DNA from: Thermobifida fusca NBRC 14071 = JCM 3263
GTDB taxonomy: Bacteria; Actinomycetota; Actinomycetes; Streptosporangiales; Streptosporangiaceae
Length of the DNA: 64,000 nucleotides
Reading direction: 5' to 3'
Assembly (NCBI RefSeq): GCF_001592045.1
Contig: NZ_BCWB01000045.1
Span: 1-64,000, forward strand
Under the pieces are notes generated by a model. That model was not told where the DNA came from. It ran no database searches and was given only the letters and a program-made list of their open reading frames with translations. Both the position numbers and the translations under genes were made by a program. Position 1 is the stretch's first letter. The number at the start of each line of letters is the position of its first letter. Shown in pieces: positions 50,720 through 59,649 of this stretch.

Positions 50720-51232
50720 ATGCTGGTGATGATCGGATACGCGAGCGTGCACGGTTCCACGGAGGGGATTGCGCGGCGGTTAGCCGACCGTCTCCGCGCC
50801 TACGGCCACAGCGTGGACGTCCGGCCGTTGGACAAGCCCATGGATGCGCTCGTCCTCTACGACGCGTTCATCCTGGGCAGTGCCGTGCACGGCGGGTCGT
50901 GGCTGCGGCAGGCCACCGGCTTTGCTGAGCGGGAGGCGGAGATCCTGTCGCGGCGGCCCGTGTGGCTGTTCAGTGTCGGATTGGCGCGGGTCCTCGGCGG
51001 CCGGTTCGCTTCCGCCGGGGACGTGCCTAAAGGAGTGCCGGAGGTGATCCGCGACACCGGGGCGCGCGACCACCACTTGTTCGCGGGGGCGATCCAGCCC
51101 AGCCATCTGCCGGTGTTCGGCCGCTTCCTCTACAAGGCGATGGGGGGACGTTACGGCGACTTCCGGGACTGGGCAGAGGTGGACGACTGGGCGGAGAGCA
51201 TCGCTGCCCAGTTGACCATGGTCACCAGGTAA
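50720..51232 (+). CDS. Flavodoxin-domain protein, HemG-like
   Basis: This is 170 aa from the ATG at 50720 with GGGAGG upstream. A flavodoxin fold begins MIGYASVHGSTEGIARRLAD (phosphate-binding loop for FMN), then YDAFILGSAVHGGSWL and WLFSVGLARV. It resembles the flavodoxin-type protoporphyrinogen oxidase HemG and related actinobacterial stress flavodoxins. Electron partner unknown. Located at the edge of the redox/stress island and followed by a terminator shared with tRNA-Ser. Confidence 0.88.
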   Translation: MLVMIGYASVHGSTEGIARRLADRLRAYGHSVDVRPLDKPMDALVLYDAFILGSAVHGGSWLRQATGFAEREAEILSRRPVWLFSVGLARVLGGRFASAGDVPKGVPEVIRDTGARDHHLFAGAIQPSHLPVFGRFLYKAMGGRYGDFRDWAEVDDWAESIAAQLTMVTR

Positions 51233-51297
51233 GCCGGGGCGGGCCTGTGCCAGGGGGTCGGCTTGACCCGGGTGAGGCAAAGAGCGGGAAAAGCAGT

Positions 51298-51328
51298 GAG
51301 CCGGGACCTCGTGTCGAGGTCCCGGCTC
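51298..51328. terminator. Bidirectional terminator of flavodoxin gene and tRNA-Ser
   Basis: A 14-bp perfect stem GAGCCGGGACCTCG / CGAGGTCCCGGCTC with a TGT loop, between convergent genes. Confidence 0.85.
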
Positions 51329-51333
51329 TGTCG

Positions 51334-51422
51334 CGGAGGATCGGGGATTTGAACCCCGGAAGGGCTTACGCCCTAACCGCATTAGCAGTGCGGCGCCATA
51401 GACCGGACTAGGCGAATCCTCC
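51334..51422 (-). tRNA. tRNA-Ser (anticodon GCT)
   Basis: On the minus strand, acceptor GGAGGAT pairs with ATCCTCC, discriminator G; the anticodon loop reads CTGCTAA with anticodon GCT; a long variable arm (TAGGGCGTAAGCCCTT) marks class II; T arm CGGGGTTCAAATCCCCG. Confidence 0.97.
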
Positions 51423-51604
51423 TGGCTGGGACAAGGGTACAGAGAGAAGGGGCCAAGGTGCAAAACAAAACTGAGCACCCGTCCACCTACTGATACTTTA
51501 GCGGGGTTCTGCGGTTGGGGACAGTGGGACGGGAGACGGCTCCTGTGGCCGGGAACGCGCAGGTTGCTGGGGTGGGGCGGGGCCCAGCGGGGGCAGGCGT
51601 AGCG

Positions 51605-52132
51605 TCAGCCGGATCGTGGGCGGGAGGGCTGTTCCCGCACCAGGTCGGCGTCGTGCCGCAGCTTCGCCACGGCGCGGGAGACCGTGCTTTTCACCGTGCC
51701 CACGCTGATTCCCAGCACTGAGGCGATCTCTGCTTCGGACATGTCCTCGTAGTAGCGCAGGATCACGGCGAGGCGCTGCCGGTGCGGCAGCCGGTTGATG
51801 GCGCGGCTGACCGTGTCGGTCAGGTCGGTGCGCCAGCTCGGATCGTCGACCCGCTGCTCGGGGATCTCGTCGGTGGGGTAGACGTCGAGACGGCGGCGTC
51901 GCCACTCGGAGATCTGCGTGTTGACCATCGCGCGGCGCACATACTGGTCCCTGGCGTTCGGGCTCGTGATGCGGTCCCAGGCGAAAAACGTTTTGAGTAG
52001 CGCGTTCTGGAGGAGGTCTTCGGCGTCAGCGTGGTTGCCCACGAGCGACTGCGCCATGCGCCGCAGGGCAGGGCCACGGCGCCGCACGTATTCGGCGAAC
52101 TCGTCGTGCGTGGCCTGCGTCGCTCTGTCCAC
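51605..52132 (-). CDS. SigE-family ECF-like sigma factor
   Basis: This is 175 aa from a GTG at 52132. Region 2 (about 8-75) has FAEYVRRRGPALRRMAQSLV, AEDLLQNALLKTFFAWDRI and YVRRAMVNTQISEWRRRR; region 4 (about 110-165) has INRLPHRQRLAVILRYYEDMSEAEIASVLGISVGTVKSTV. This is the SigE-like 70-kDa family of Streptomyces, usually without an adjacent classic anti-sigma gene; none is seen here. The regulon is unknown. The gene overlaps no neighbour. Confidence 0.92.
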   Translation of the reverse strand: MDRATQATHDEFAEYVRRRGPALRRMAQSLVGNHADAEDLLQNALLKTFFAWDRITSPNARDQYVRRAMVNTQISEWRRRRLDVYPTDEIPEQRVDDPSWRTDLTDTVSRAINRLPHRQRLAVILRYYEDMSEAEIASVLGISVGTVKSTVSRAVAKLRHDADLVREQPSRPRSG

Positions 52133-52448
52133 ATGACCACCGATCCCTGGGGAGAGTGTTTTCCGTCACATAGCCATAGTGTTCTCACTGTGGCATGGAC
52201 GATGTCCGTGTTTTCCCTGCTCAGGGGCATTCTTTGGTAAAAAGGGAGGATATGCGCCCCATGGTCCGAAGCTGCCGAGATGAGGACATTGGTTCGGTAT
52301 GTCAGGGCTGGACGGGCTCGCGTGGCGGCGCACGCCTCGAGAACAGCCGCCGTGCCGTTGCTGGGCACGGCACTAGGGGACAATGGGAGGGCTTTTCCCC
52401 AGCGTGTGGACAGCGGGACGCGCTGGTCCCCAGTGGAAAGGACACACG
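52133..52448. other. Divergent control region
   Basis: No gene seen. It holds AT-richer segments at about 52160-52260 (TTTTCCGTCACATAGCCATAGTGTT; TTCTTTGGTAAAAAGG) likely to contain the promoters of the sigma factor and of the RlpA-like operon. GGAAAGGAC at 52436-52444 is the ribosome-binding site of the latter. Confidence 0.5.
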
Positions 52449-53420
52449 GTGGCAGCGGACCGGACAGGGTACATTCACGACCGTCGTCGGCTGACCGCTG
52501 CCCTCCTCGGCCCGGAGGCAGCCCCCGACCCCCATCCGGCCCCCGCCCACGTCGTCCGGGGGACGCTCACGGACATCAGCCCGCACATGCTCGGCCTCGC
52601 CACCCCCGAAGGCGAGCGGCGTTTCATCCTCACCCCGCAGACCACCTTCTGGTACGGGGGCGAATGCGCGCCCCGTGAACTGCGCCCCGGACAGGACGTC
52701 CTCCTCCGCTGCACTCCAGGGGCCGAACTCGTCGTGGAACGGGTCTGGGCGGACCTCGCCCGGGCCACCGGGGTGATCACCGCGGTCGACGGCGACACGG
52801 TGACCGTCGCCACGGGACACGACCGTGCCCCGGTCACCGCGGTCATCCCCTACCGGGCATCCGGGCGGATGCGGGTCCGGCACCCCCGCCTGGAACCGGG
52901 ATACCTGTTCGACGCGGTGGGCGTGCGCGACGGGGACACGGTCCGGGCCCTCATCCCCGCCACCACCCAGCCGCCCTACCCCGTAGTGGAGACTCCGCGG
53001 CGGCCCCCGCAGCACCGCTCCAGCGCGCAGGTGGCAGGAATCGCCTCCTGGTACGACCCGGTGCGCGGACAGGACACGGACACCGACCCGGACGGCATGC
53101 TCATGGGGGTGGCCTACCCGGCCCTGGACCGGACGGGCGACTGCGGCCCTGCCTGCGACCGGGCAACCCCGTGCGCACCGCTGCCGCTGCTGTCCCTCGG
53201 GGCGACAGTCCGCGTGGTCAACGAGTGCACGCGTGTTTTCGCGGTCCTGCCTGTCGTGGCCTGCGGGGCGGCAGCCAGCCACTTCTGTGACCGCTGCACG
53301 GTGTGCGACGCCCCGGCCAGCGGTCGGATCGCGGAACTGACCCTTGCCGCCTTCGTGGCGTTGGGGGGACAGCCGGAATCCGGCTGCTGGAGCGCGACCC
53401 TGACCGTAGGTGGACTGTGA
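52449..53420 (+). CDS. Protein with Cys-rich C-terminal RlpA-like double-psi beta-barrel
   Basis: This is 323 aa from a GTG at 52449 (GGAAAGGAC upstream). The N-terminal 190 residues are a beta-rich, unrecognised region (VRGTLTDISPHMLGLAT; GVITAVDGDTVTVATG). From about residue 193 the sequence follows an RlpA/DPBB pattern: AGIASWYDP at the start, LSLGATVRVVNECTRVFAVLP, and SGRIAELTLAAFVALG at the end, but with a Cys-rich insertion (about eight Cys, FCDRCTVCDA among them) and without the catalytic Asp-Arg motif (NDRGP) at its usual place. No signal peptide. Its stop overlaps the MauE-like gene by 4 bases, so the two work together; disulfide or metal chemistry is plausible. Confidence 0.7.
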   Translation: MAADRTGYIHDRRRLTAALLGPEAAPDPHPAPAHVVRGTLTDISPHMLGLATPEGERRFILTPQTTFWYGGECAPRELRPGQDVLLRCTPGAELVVERVWADLARATGVITAVDGDTVTVATGHDRAPVTAVIPYRASGRMRVRHPRLEPGYLFDAVGVRDGDTVRALIPATTQPPYPVVETPRRPPQHRSSAQVAGIASWYDPVRGQDTDTDPDGMLMGVAYPALDRTGDCGPACDRATPCAPLPLLSLGATVRVVNECTRVFAVLPVVACGAAASHFCDRCTVCDAPASGRIAELTLAAFVALGGQPESGCWSATLTVGGL

Positions 53421-54187
53421 GCGAAACCCTCCAAGACGTCCAGTTGTGGATCCTGACCGCTGTCCTGCTGCTCGGCGCAGGAACCAAGGCGGTGGACCGC
53501 ACCGCCCAAGGACCGGCAGTGCTGCTCCCGGTCCCGCTGCGGCGGCCGTTCACCGTGGCTCACGCGGCCGTTGAAGCGGGTTTAGCGGCGGGGCTGCTCT
53601 TCTGCTCCGGGGGCGCGGCATATGCCGTCAGAGGGGCGACTGCGGTTCTTTTCGCGGTCGGCCTGGTGGCGCTCGTCCGGTTGCGGCAGCGCGACCCGGA
53701 GATGGGGTGCGGCTGTTTCGGCGGGTTGAGCACGGAGCCCATCGGCTGGCGGGCACTGACCCGCAGCGGGCTGTTCCTTGCGGCAGCGGTCGCCACGTTC
53801 GGCCTGCCGCACTCCGGATGGGCGGCCCTCGTCCATGCCACGCCCTGGCATGGGGTGCTGTGCGCTGCAGAAGTCGCTGTCGTGGCGGTGCTCTCCCCGG
53901 AACTGCGGGAAGCCGTAGTCCGGTTGCGCTCCCCGGTCCCGTGCGAGCTGCGCGAAGTGTCCCGAAAGCAGATGGTGCGGCGGCTGCACGCCAGCCGGGA
54001 GTGGCACAAGCAGCGTCCCCTCTTGGCCTCCCCGGAGCCCGTGGACACGTGGCGGCACGGCTGCTGGTGGTTCGCCCGCTTCGCCGGTCAGGAAGGGGAT
54101 CGGGAGTTCTCCGTGGTTTTCGCGGTTGAGGTGGGGCGGCGCCGCCCCGACGTGCGGTCCCTGGTCGTGGAACCTCCGGCGGAATAG
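53417..54187 (+). CDS. MauE/DoxX-like redox membrane protein
   Basis: The 256-aa protein has four transmembrane helices in the first 160 residues and the MauE hallmark EMGCGCFGG (Cys pair between helices 3 and 4), typical of VKOR/DoxX-related membrane proteins that pass electrons to thioredoxin-like partners. A soluble C-terminal domain (about 185-256: VSRKQMVRRLHASREWHKQR; WWFARFAGQEGDREFSVVFAVE) is extra. The GTG start overlaps the RlpA-like gene, a conserved-looking pair. Probable partner in disulfide formation of a Cys-rich neighbour; inferred. Confidence 0.8.
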   Translation: MSETLQDVQLWILTAVLLLGAGTKAVDRTAQGPAVLLPVPLRRPFTVAHAAVEAGLAAGLLFCSGGAAYAVRGATAVLFAVGLVALVRLRQRDPEMGCGCFGGLSTEPIGWRALTRSGLFLAAAVATFGLPHSGWAALVHATPWHGVLCAAEVAVVAVLSPELREAVVRLRSPVPCELREVSRKQMVRRLHASREWHKQRPLLASPEPVDTWRHGCWWFARFAGQEGDREFSVVFAVEVGRRRPDVRSLVVEPPAE

Positions 54188-54400
54188 GGGGTGCTGATAG
54201 TGGCGGCCCGCGGACGGTTGTGGGAGGCGAGGGGGCGGGGGCGGAGACGGCCCTGCCGTAGCGGACCGGGCGGCTGCCCGACCCGCCACGGCCTGCACGA
54301 CCGGCCGGTGTCCGTCCCCCGCCGCTGGGGAACCTCCGCTCGCCTCACCACCGATGAGGGTGGAACGCGACAGTGGGGGCTACGTGAAGGGGGCGGTGCC

Positions 54401-55120
54401 TTACCCCAGGACCTGGTGCTGGTGCTCCAGGGCGGCGATGGCGAACTCGGTGAGCCGCTGCTCTGTCTCCGGGCCCCCGATCATGGACACCGACCCCAGA
54501 CGCCCGTCCTCCCGGTAGAGGAGGCTGTAGAGCGCTATCGGAGCCCCTTCCGCGGACTCCATTTCGACGACCACGCCGCGGGACTGGTCGCCGACCGTCT
54601 CCACGTGGAACTGGCGCACCCGGTACGAGTGGGAGGAGCCGTCCTCCGTGGTCGCCTCGTAGGTCGCGCACTCGTCCGAGGGAACGGTCTCGACCGCTTG
54701 AATGGCCAGGTCTTCGGGGAGTTCCAGCAGCACGTGGGTGAGCGCGCCCTCCGCGCCGCGGAAGAGGGCCAGCGAAGCCGGCGCCTCCTGCACGTCGGGA
54801 AGCTGCTCCCACTCGTTCACGGCGTCCGCGCACTGCGGCTTGTCCAGCGTCAATGCCTCGCGCTCTTCCGCGGCTTGGCGCACCACGTCGAGCTCGCTGT
54901 AGATGCCGGTGCGGCTCTCCTCTTCGACGCGTTCGAAGCCTTGGAACTCGCTCAACTGGGCTTCGTGCAGCCGAGCCGCGGCTTCCTCAGCGGACAGGGA
55001 GTGGCTGTTGGAGGCCTCCGATGCGGTCTCCGACTCGCTTCCGCAGCCCGCCAGTCCGCAGACCAGCGCGGCGGCTCCCACGACTGCAACGGCAGTAGAC
55101 AGCTTTTGGGGAAAGTTCAT
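54401..55120 (-). CDS. Putative lipoprotein (239 aa)
   Basis: The signal peptide (residues 1-25) ends in a lipobox LAGC, so Cys26 should be lipidated and the protein anchored outside the membrane. The mature part is acidic and has no family I recognise; segments such as SLALFRGAEGALTHVLLEL and HSYRVRQFHVETVGDQSRG suggest a mixed alpha/beta domain with one disulfide possible between its two Cys (Cys in KPQCAD and SDECAT). It is monocistronic. A short regulatory region with AT-rich sequence separates it from the divergent aminotransferase. Confidence 0.75.
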   Translation of the reverse strand: MNFPQKLSTAVAVVGAAALVCGLAGCGSESETASEASNSHSLSAEEAAARLHEAQLSEFQGFERVEEESRTGIYSELDVVRQAAEEREALTLDKPQCADAVNEWEQLPDVQEAPASLALFRGAEGALTHVLLELPEDLAIQAVETVPSDECATYEATTEDGSSHSYRVRQFHVETVGDQSRGVVVEMESAEGAPIALYSLLYREDGRLGSVSMIGGPETEQRLTEFAIAALEHQHQVLG

Positions 55121-55308
55121 GAAACGTCATTCCTGTTCTGGTGTTCCGCCGGAGGCGGTACCGGGCAGCGACCGCGACGGGGTGTGCGGACCCCGAGAAC
55201 GGACGCCCATGCGGTTTGCTCAGTGAAATGAGGGCGGTGTTCCTCCCCTGGGAGGCAAACACTGGTCATTAAGAGTAATCAAATGATTGCACAAAGTATT
55301 GAGAGAGG

Positions 55309-56394
55309 ATGACGGTGTCGGAGCGGAAACCCCCTTACCTGAGGTCAGCGCTCGACTCGATCCCGCCCTACCGGCCGGGACGCAAGGTCGTCGGGCCGGA
55401 CGGTCGGTCAGCGAAACTCTCCTCCAACGAGAGCCCGTTCGGTCCGCTGCCCTCGGTGCGCCAGGCCATCGCGGACGCCGCGGCAGACCTCAACCGCTAC
55501 CCCGATCCCGCGGCAGCCGAGCTGACCGCTGCCCTCGCCCGCCGCTTCCACGTCCCCGAAGAGCACGTGGCGCTCGGCGCAGGATCCGTGGGCCTCCTCC
55601 AGCAGCTGCTGGAAGCCACCGCCGAGCCGGGGGCGGAAGTCGTCTACGCCTGGCGGTCCTTCGAGGCGTACCCGCTGCTGACCGGTCTTGCCGGGGCGAC
55701 CCCGATCCACGTCCCGCTGCGCGAGGAGACCCACGACCTGGAGGCGCTCGCCGCGGCAGTCACCGACCGCACCCGCATGGTGTTCGTCTGCAACCCGAAC
55801 AACCCCACCGGCACCGCGGTGCGGGAGACCGAACTCGCCGAGTTCCTCGACACGGTCCCCGAGCACGTGCTGGTGGTTCTCGACGAGGCCTACCGCGAAT
55901 ACGTCCAAGACCCCCGGGTGCCCGACGGGGTGCAGCTCTACCGGGACCGGCCTAACGTCGCCGTGCTCCGCACCTTCTCCAAGGCCTACGGGCTTGCTGC
56001 ACTGCGGGTGGGTTTCCTCATCGGCCATCCACAGGTTGTGGACGCAGTCCGCAAAACCCTCGTGCCTTTTGCGGTCAACCACCTCGCCCAAGCCGCGGCT
56101 GTCGCGTCGCTCGCGGCCGAACAGGAACTCTTGGAGCGGGTGGCTGTCACCGTCAAGGAACGCGAGAGGGTCCGCGCCGCGCTGCTCGCCGACGGATGGA
56201 CCGTGCCGGAAACCGAAGCCAACTTCGTCTGGCTGCGGCTCGGCGAGGACACGCTCGACTTCGCGGCCGCGTGTGAACAAGCCGGGATCGCGGTCCGCCC
56301 GTTCGCCGGGGAAGGCGTCCGCGTCAGCATCGGCCTTCCCGACGACAACGATGCTTTCCTGACGGTGGCCCGGACCTATCCGAAACGGAACTAG
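55309..56394 (+). CDS. pat: HisC/Pat-type aminotransferase
   Basis: This 361-aa class I/II PLP enzyme shows [55 protein letters not shown] and the PLP-binding Lys in [14 protein letters not shown]. This group includes histidinol-phosphate aminotransferase (HisC) and the actinobacterial aromatic aminotransferase Pat; the isolated position, away from his genes, and the presence of pheA in the window make an aromatic (phenylpyruvate) role attractive, which is inference. The GTG/ATG region at 55309 is the conserved start. Confidence 0.9.
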   Translation: MTVSERKPPYLRSALDSIPPYRPGRKVVGPDGRSAKLSSNESPFGPLPSVRQAIADAAADLNRYPDPAAAELTAALARRFHVPEEHVALGAGSVGLLQQLLEATAEPGAEVVYAWRSFEAYPLLTGLAGATPIHVPLREETHDLEALAAAVTDRTRMVFVCNPNNPTGTAVRETELAEFLDTVPEHVLVVLDEAYREYVQDPRVPDGVQLYRDRPNVAVLRTFSKAYGLAALRVGFLIGHPQVVDAVRKTLVPFAVNHLAQAAAVASLAAEQELLERVAVTVKERERVRAALLADGWTVPETEANFVWLRLGEDTLDFAAACEQAGIAVRPFAGEGVRVSIGLPDDNDAFLTVARTYPKRN

Positions 56395-56443
56395 CCTCCG
56401 GGCTGTGGCAGGCCAGCCGCCGGAGCTGACGGCCGTCCGGCGG

Positions 56444-57769
56444 CTACCTGTTGTCTGCCCTGTCCCGGTCCAGCTTCTCCACAATGAGCCGGTACAACTG
56501 GCGGGGCCGTCCCGGCTGCAGGGTGCGATTGGGGGGAAGCGGCCAGGCCAAGCCCTCCTCCACCAGGGTGCGCAGCAGCCGCCTGGCAGTACGCGGGGTC
56601 ACCCCCAGCATGCGGCCCGCGGTCTCCGCGTCCACCACCAGCGGAGCGTTCTCTTCGGCGATCTTCTCCGCCAGCCGAGCCAGGGTCTCCCGGCCCTTGG
56701 TCCGCAGCGGCTCGCTCTGCTGGCGCTGCGGGGCTCGCTGCGCGGGCACCAGAGAGCGGCCCTCCCGGTCCACCGCGAAGCTCTGCCGGGTCGTGGCCTG
56801 GGAGCGGGTCAGCGCCGCCCGCGCGTGCGTCTCCGCGTCCTGGGTGGTGCGACCCATGCCGATACCGACTTCGATGGTGATTCCCAGTTCCGCCTTGGCC
56901 CGCTCCACGAACGGCGGCTTGCGGAAGCCTTCGGTGGCGGCCACCAGCGATCCCCGCGTCGCGGTGATCATGAAGGTGTGGTCGTCGATCTGATGCGCGG
57001 TAGCGTTCATCCGATGCGCCTCCTGCGTGAGGAGCCGGTACAGCGACAGCCGCAGCTCCTCCCGCCAGTAGCGCGGAGTGGACCGGCGGCTGGAATCCCG
57101 CAGTGTGGGCACATCCACGATCACCACGCCGAGCTGGGCCTCCTCCAAGCGGTGGTGGGCGCCCAGCAGACCCGCGGTCTGCAGCGCGCTCCGCACCCCC
57201 GCCGTGGTCGGACGCAGCCGCAGATTCGGCACGCCGATGGCGTCCAGCCGTTCCGCGACACCCCGCACACAGGTGATGGCCATCTTGGTGATCTTGCGCC
57301 GCCACAGGCCTTCGTGGAAGGCCGTGAGCGCCGCCGTCCCTGCCAGCTCCTCGTGCACGTGGAGCCCGTCAACCGGAAGGTCCACTTCGGAGTACGCCTC
57401 AACCACGTCCGCGCGGCTGAGGACGTCTAAACTCGCCCGAGTGGGGTCGAACCGCTCGTCGAGGGTGGCGCGGAGCAGCGCTTCGTGCAGGCTCGCGCCG
57501 TTGAGCGGGACGTAGGTTGCCGGCATCGTGAGCACACCGGCTTTCCGGGCGAACTCGTAGGGCACAGGGCTCGCAAACAGGTATGCGTCGATAGCCGACC
57601 CTAGGCGGAGTACCTTCTCGGCGGCCTCCTGCTCGTCCCGATAGGCAGCCGCAATGAGTCTGGCGTTCAAAGGGCCGGTCGATCCCGGGCCCATCAACAT
57701 GACTCGCTCGACAACCTCGTGCGGCCCGATGACACCGATCGTCAAATCGCCAGTACGCTGCGCACTCAC
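56444..57769 (-). CDS. Sensor-regulator with GGDEF-like domain and C-terminal winged helix
   Basis: The 441-aa protein begins with an unusual periplasmic-binding-like or PAS-like segment (LTIGVIGPHEVVERVML) and contains a middle region (about 225-345: YWREELRLSLYRLLTQEAHR, DDHTFMITATRGSLVAATEG, ELGITIEVGIGMGRTTQDAE) that resembles a GGDEF/nucleotide-cyclase fold lacking the GGDEF catalytic motif, then a C-terminal winged helix (about 375-435: LVVDAETAGRMLGVTPRTAR, LRTLVEEGLAWPLPPNRT). This is a family of actinobacterial transcription regulators of unknown ligand. It is convergent with the aminotransferase and upstream, on the same strand, of nothing within 50 bases; it may control murA or the aminotransferase. 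Confidence 0.75.
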   Translation of the reverse strand: MSAQRTGDLTIGVIGPHEVVERVMLMGPGSTGPLNARLIAAAYRDEQEAAEKVLRLGSAIDAYLFASPVPYEFARKAGVLTMPATYVPLNGASLHEALLRATLDERFDPTRASLDVLSRADVVEAYSEVDLPVDGLHVHEELAGTAALTAFHEGLWRRKITKMAITCVRGVAERLDAIGVPNLRLRPTTAGVRSALQTAGLLGAHHRLEEAQLGVVIVDVPTLRDSSRRSTPRYWREELRLSLYRLLTQEAHRMNATAHQIDDHTFMITATRGSLVAATEGFRKPPFVERAKAELGITIEVGIGMGRTTQDAETHARAALTRSQATTRQSFAVDREGRSLVPAQRAPQRQQSEPLRTKGRETLARLAEKIAEENAPLVVDAETAGRMLGVTPRTARRLLRTLVEEGLAWPLPPNRTLQPGRPRQLYRLIVEKLDRDRADNR

Positions 57770-57915
57770 CTCGGGTTGCTCCCCGCTACCGTCTCACGCC
57801 TTGTACTTTGTGCGCCCACCGGTCCCGACCCATGTTCTTTCCATCGCAGCATTGCCGCGATCGTACCCATTGTTGAAAGCCAGTGAAGATCGTTTTCTCC
57901 AGAACGTCAAAATAC

Positions 57916-57944
57916 GCGGGCGGGAAGACGTTCTTCCCGCCCGC
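57916..57944 (-). terminator. Terminator of murA
   Basis: A 13-bp perfect stem GCGGGCGGGAAGA / TCTTCCCGCCCGC with a 3-base loop, followed on the minus strand by TATTTT. It lies 20 bases behind the murA stop. Confidence 0.88.
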
Positions 57945-57964
57945 AGCGAATCCGACTTTTCGGA

Positions 57965-59260
57965 CTAGGAGACTTCTTCCCTGACAACATCGGCGCCCAG
58001 AGCCGACAAGCGGGTCGCGAAGTGGGAATGGCCGCGGTCCACTTGGTAGGCGGGGCTCACGATCGTCTCGCCTTTGGCGACCAGGCCCGCCATGATCGCC
58101 CCTGCACCGCAGCGCAGGTCGTGGGCGGTGACCTTGGTGCTGTGCAGTTCGCTGGGACCGTGCACGATCGCCCGGTTACCCTCGACCTCGATCTTGGCGC
58201 CCATCTTGTTCAGCTCGTCGGCGAGGGCGAACCGGCCGTCGAAGATGGCCTCGCGGATGTAGCTCTCCCCCTCGGCCAGGGTGGCCAACGCCATCAGCGG
58301 AGGCTGCAGGTCCGTGGCGAAACCGGGGAAGGGCGAAGTGACGGCGTTGATAGGCCGCAGCGGGACGTTCGGGTCGCGGCGTACCCGCAGTACAGCGCCC
58401 TGCTGGGTGAACTGGACGCCCATCTGCTCCAGTTTCCAGCGGGCCACGCCCAGGTGGTCCAGGTTCGCGCCGACGAGGCTCACGTCACCGCCGGTCGCGG
58501 CCGTCATCATCGCGAACACACCCGTGTCGATACGGTCCGGCATCACCGTGTGCTCCACCGCGGTGAGCTCGGAGACGCCTTCGACCTTGATGAACCCGGT
58601 GCCGCCGCCGCTGATCTTGGCGCCCATGCTGCCCAAGAACTCGATGACGTCCAGCACTTCGGGCTCGAGGGCCGCGTGCTCGATCACCGTGGTGCCCGGG
58701 GTGAGGGCCGCGGCCATGATCAGGTTCTCGGTTCCCGTGTGCGACGGGGTGTCCAGGTAGAGGCGTCCGCCCTTGAGATTGTCCGCCTTCACGTTGATGT
58801 GCTTGCGCTCCGGGTCCTCGGTGACCTCGGCGCCCAGCCGCGCAAAACCCCGGTAGTGGAAGTCAAGGTTGCGGCTGCCGAGGTTGCATCCGCCCACCCC
58901 CTCGATCCGGGCGCGGCCCATACGGTGCATGAGCGCGGGGATGAACAGCACGGAGCCGCGGAAGCGGGAGGCGATGGAGGCGGGCAGCACCGCCCGGTTG
59001 GGATCGTTCAGCCCGGTGGCATCAATGACGATGGTCCGCTCCGCTTCGTGGAACTCGACTTTGGCCCCCACGTACTCGGCGAGCTCCAAAGCGCGACGGA
59101 CATCTTCGATCACGGGGACGTTCCGCAGAACGGTCCTGCCCTTGGATGCGAGCAGGGCCGCTCCGATCATCGGCAAGACAGCGTTTTTCGCACCTTGGAT
59201 GAACGCGGTTCCGTGCAAGGCATGACCGCCGCGGACGCGGTAGCGAACCTCCTGGCCCAT
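57965..59260 (-). CDS. murA: UDP-N-acetylglucosamine 1-carboxyvinyltransferase (MurA paralogue)
   Basis: The 431-aa enzyme transfers enolpyruvate from PEP to UDP-GlcNAc, the first committed step of peptidoglycan synthesis. The EPSP-synthase-fold landmarks are present: GAKNAVLPMIGAALL (catalytic Lys25-Asn26), a catalytic-loop GVGGCNLGSR with Cys125 in the place of E. coli Cys115, PDRIDTGVFAMM and VDRGHSHFATRLSALGA at the end. The segment around it (GRARIEGVGGCNLGSRNLDFHYRG) differs from the usual PGGCAIGxRPVDLH form, so this is a divergent member, perhaps a second MurA. Monocistronic, with its own terminator. Confidence 0.9.
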   Translation of the reverse strand: MGQEVRYRVRGGHALHGTAFIQGAKNAVLPMIGAALLASKGRTVLRNVPVIEDVRRALELAEYVGAKVEFHEAERTIVIDATGLNDPNRAVLPASIASRFRGSVLFIPALMHRMGRARIEGVGGCNLGSRNLDFHYRGFARLGAEVTEDPERKHINVKADNLKGGRLYLDTPSHTGTENLIMAAALTPGTTVIEHAALEPEVLDVIEFLGSMGAKISGGGTGFIKVEGVSELTAVEHTVMPDRIDTGVFAMMTAATGGDVSLVGANLDHLGVARWKLEQMGVQFTQQGAVLRVRRDPNVPLRPINAVTSPFPGFATDLQPPLMALATLAEGESYIREAIFDGRFALADELNKMGAKIEVEGNRAIVHGPSELHSTKVTAHDLRCGAGAIMAGLVAKGETIVSPAYQVDRGHSHFATRLSALGADVVREEVS

Positions 59261-59649
59261 GCTCCTTGGCTCCTTCGTGAGGCAGAAAATTCAAGGGTGG
59301 TCTTCTCGGTGTGACCTAGTCCGAGATATCTGATGAGGAAAGTACGCGGCAAGTTCCGGCAAGAAAGCGGGCAGATCTCAGCCGTTTTCCGCGGTATGAC
59401 AGAGAGCAGCGCACTCTCCTGGCCGCGAACACTACGGTGATCACAGGCTTAACGGCATGGTCACACCACCTGTGGCCGATTTCTGGTTGTGAGTTACTCT
59501 GCAGGTTTCCTGACGCCGCGTCAGAAACTTTGCACCTGTTCAGGGTGCTTGGGCGCCGTGCACCACTTTACGTCGCACCGGTGCGAAACGGGCACAACCT
59601 CAGTGGGGCGGCGTTGCGCGATTAACCACACAAGCGCGCCCCACCTGCG
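59261..59649. other. Intergenic stretch between murA and purC
   Basis: About 390 bases carry no supported gene; ORFs are short, Thr/Ser/Arg-rich and mark shadows. The part near 59270-59345 is AT-richer and likely contains the murA promoter. Confidence 0.5.
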
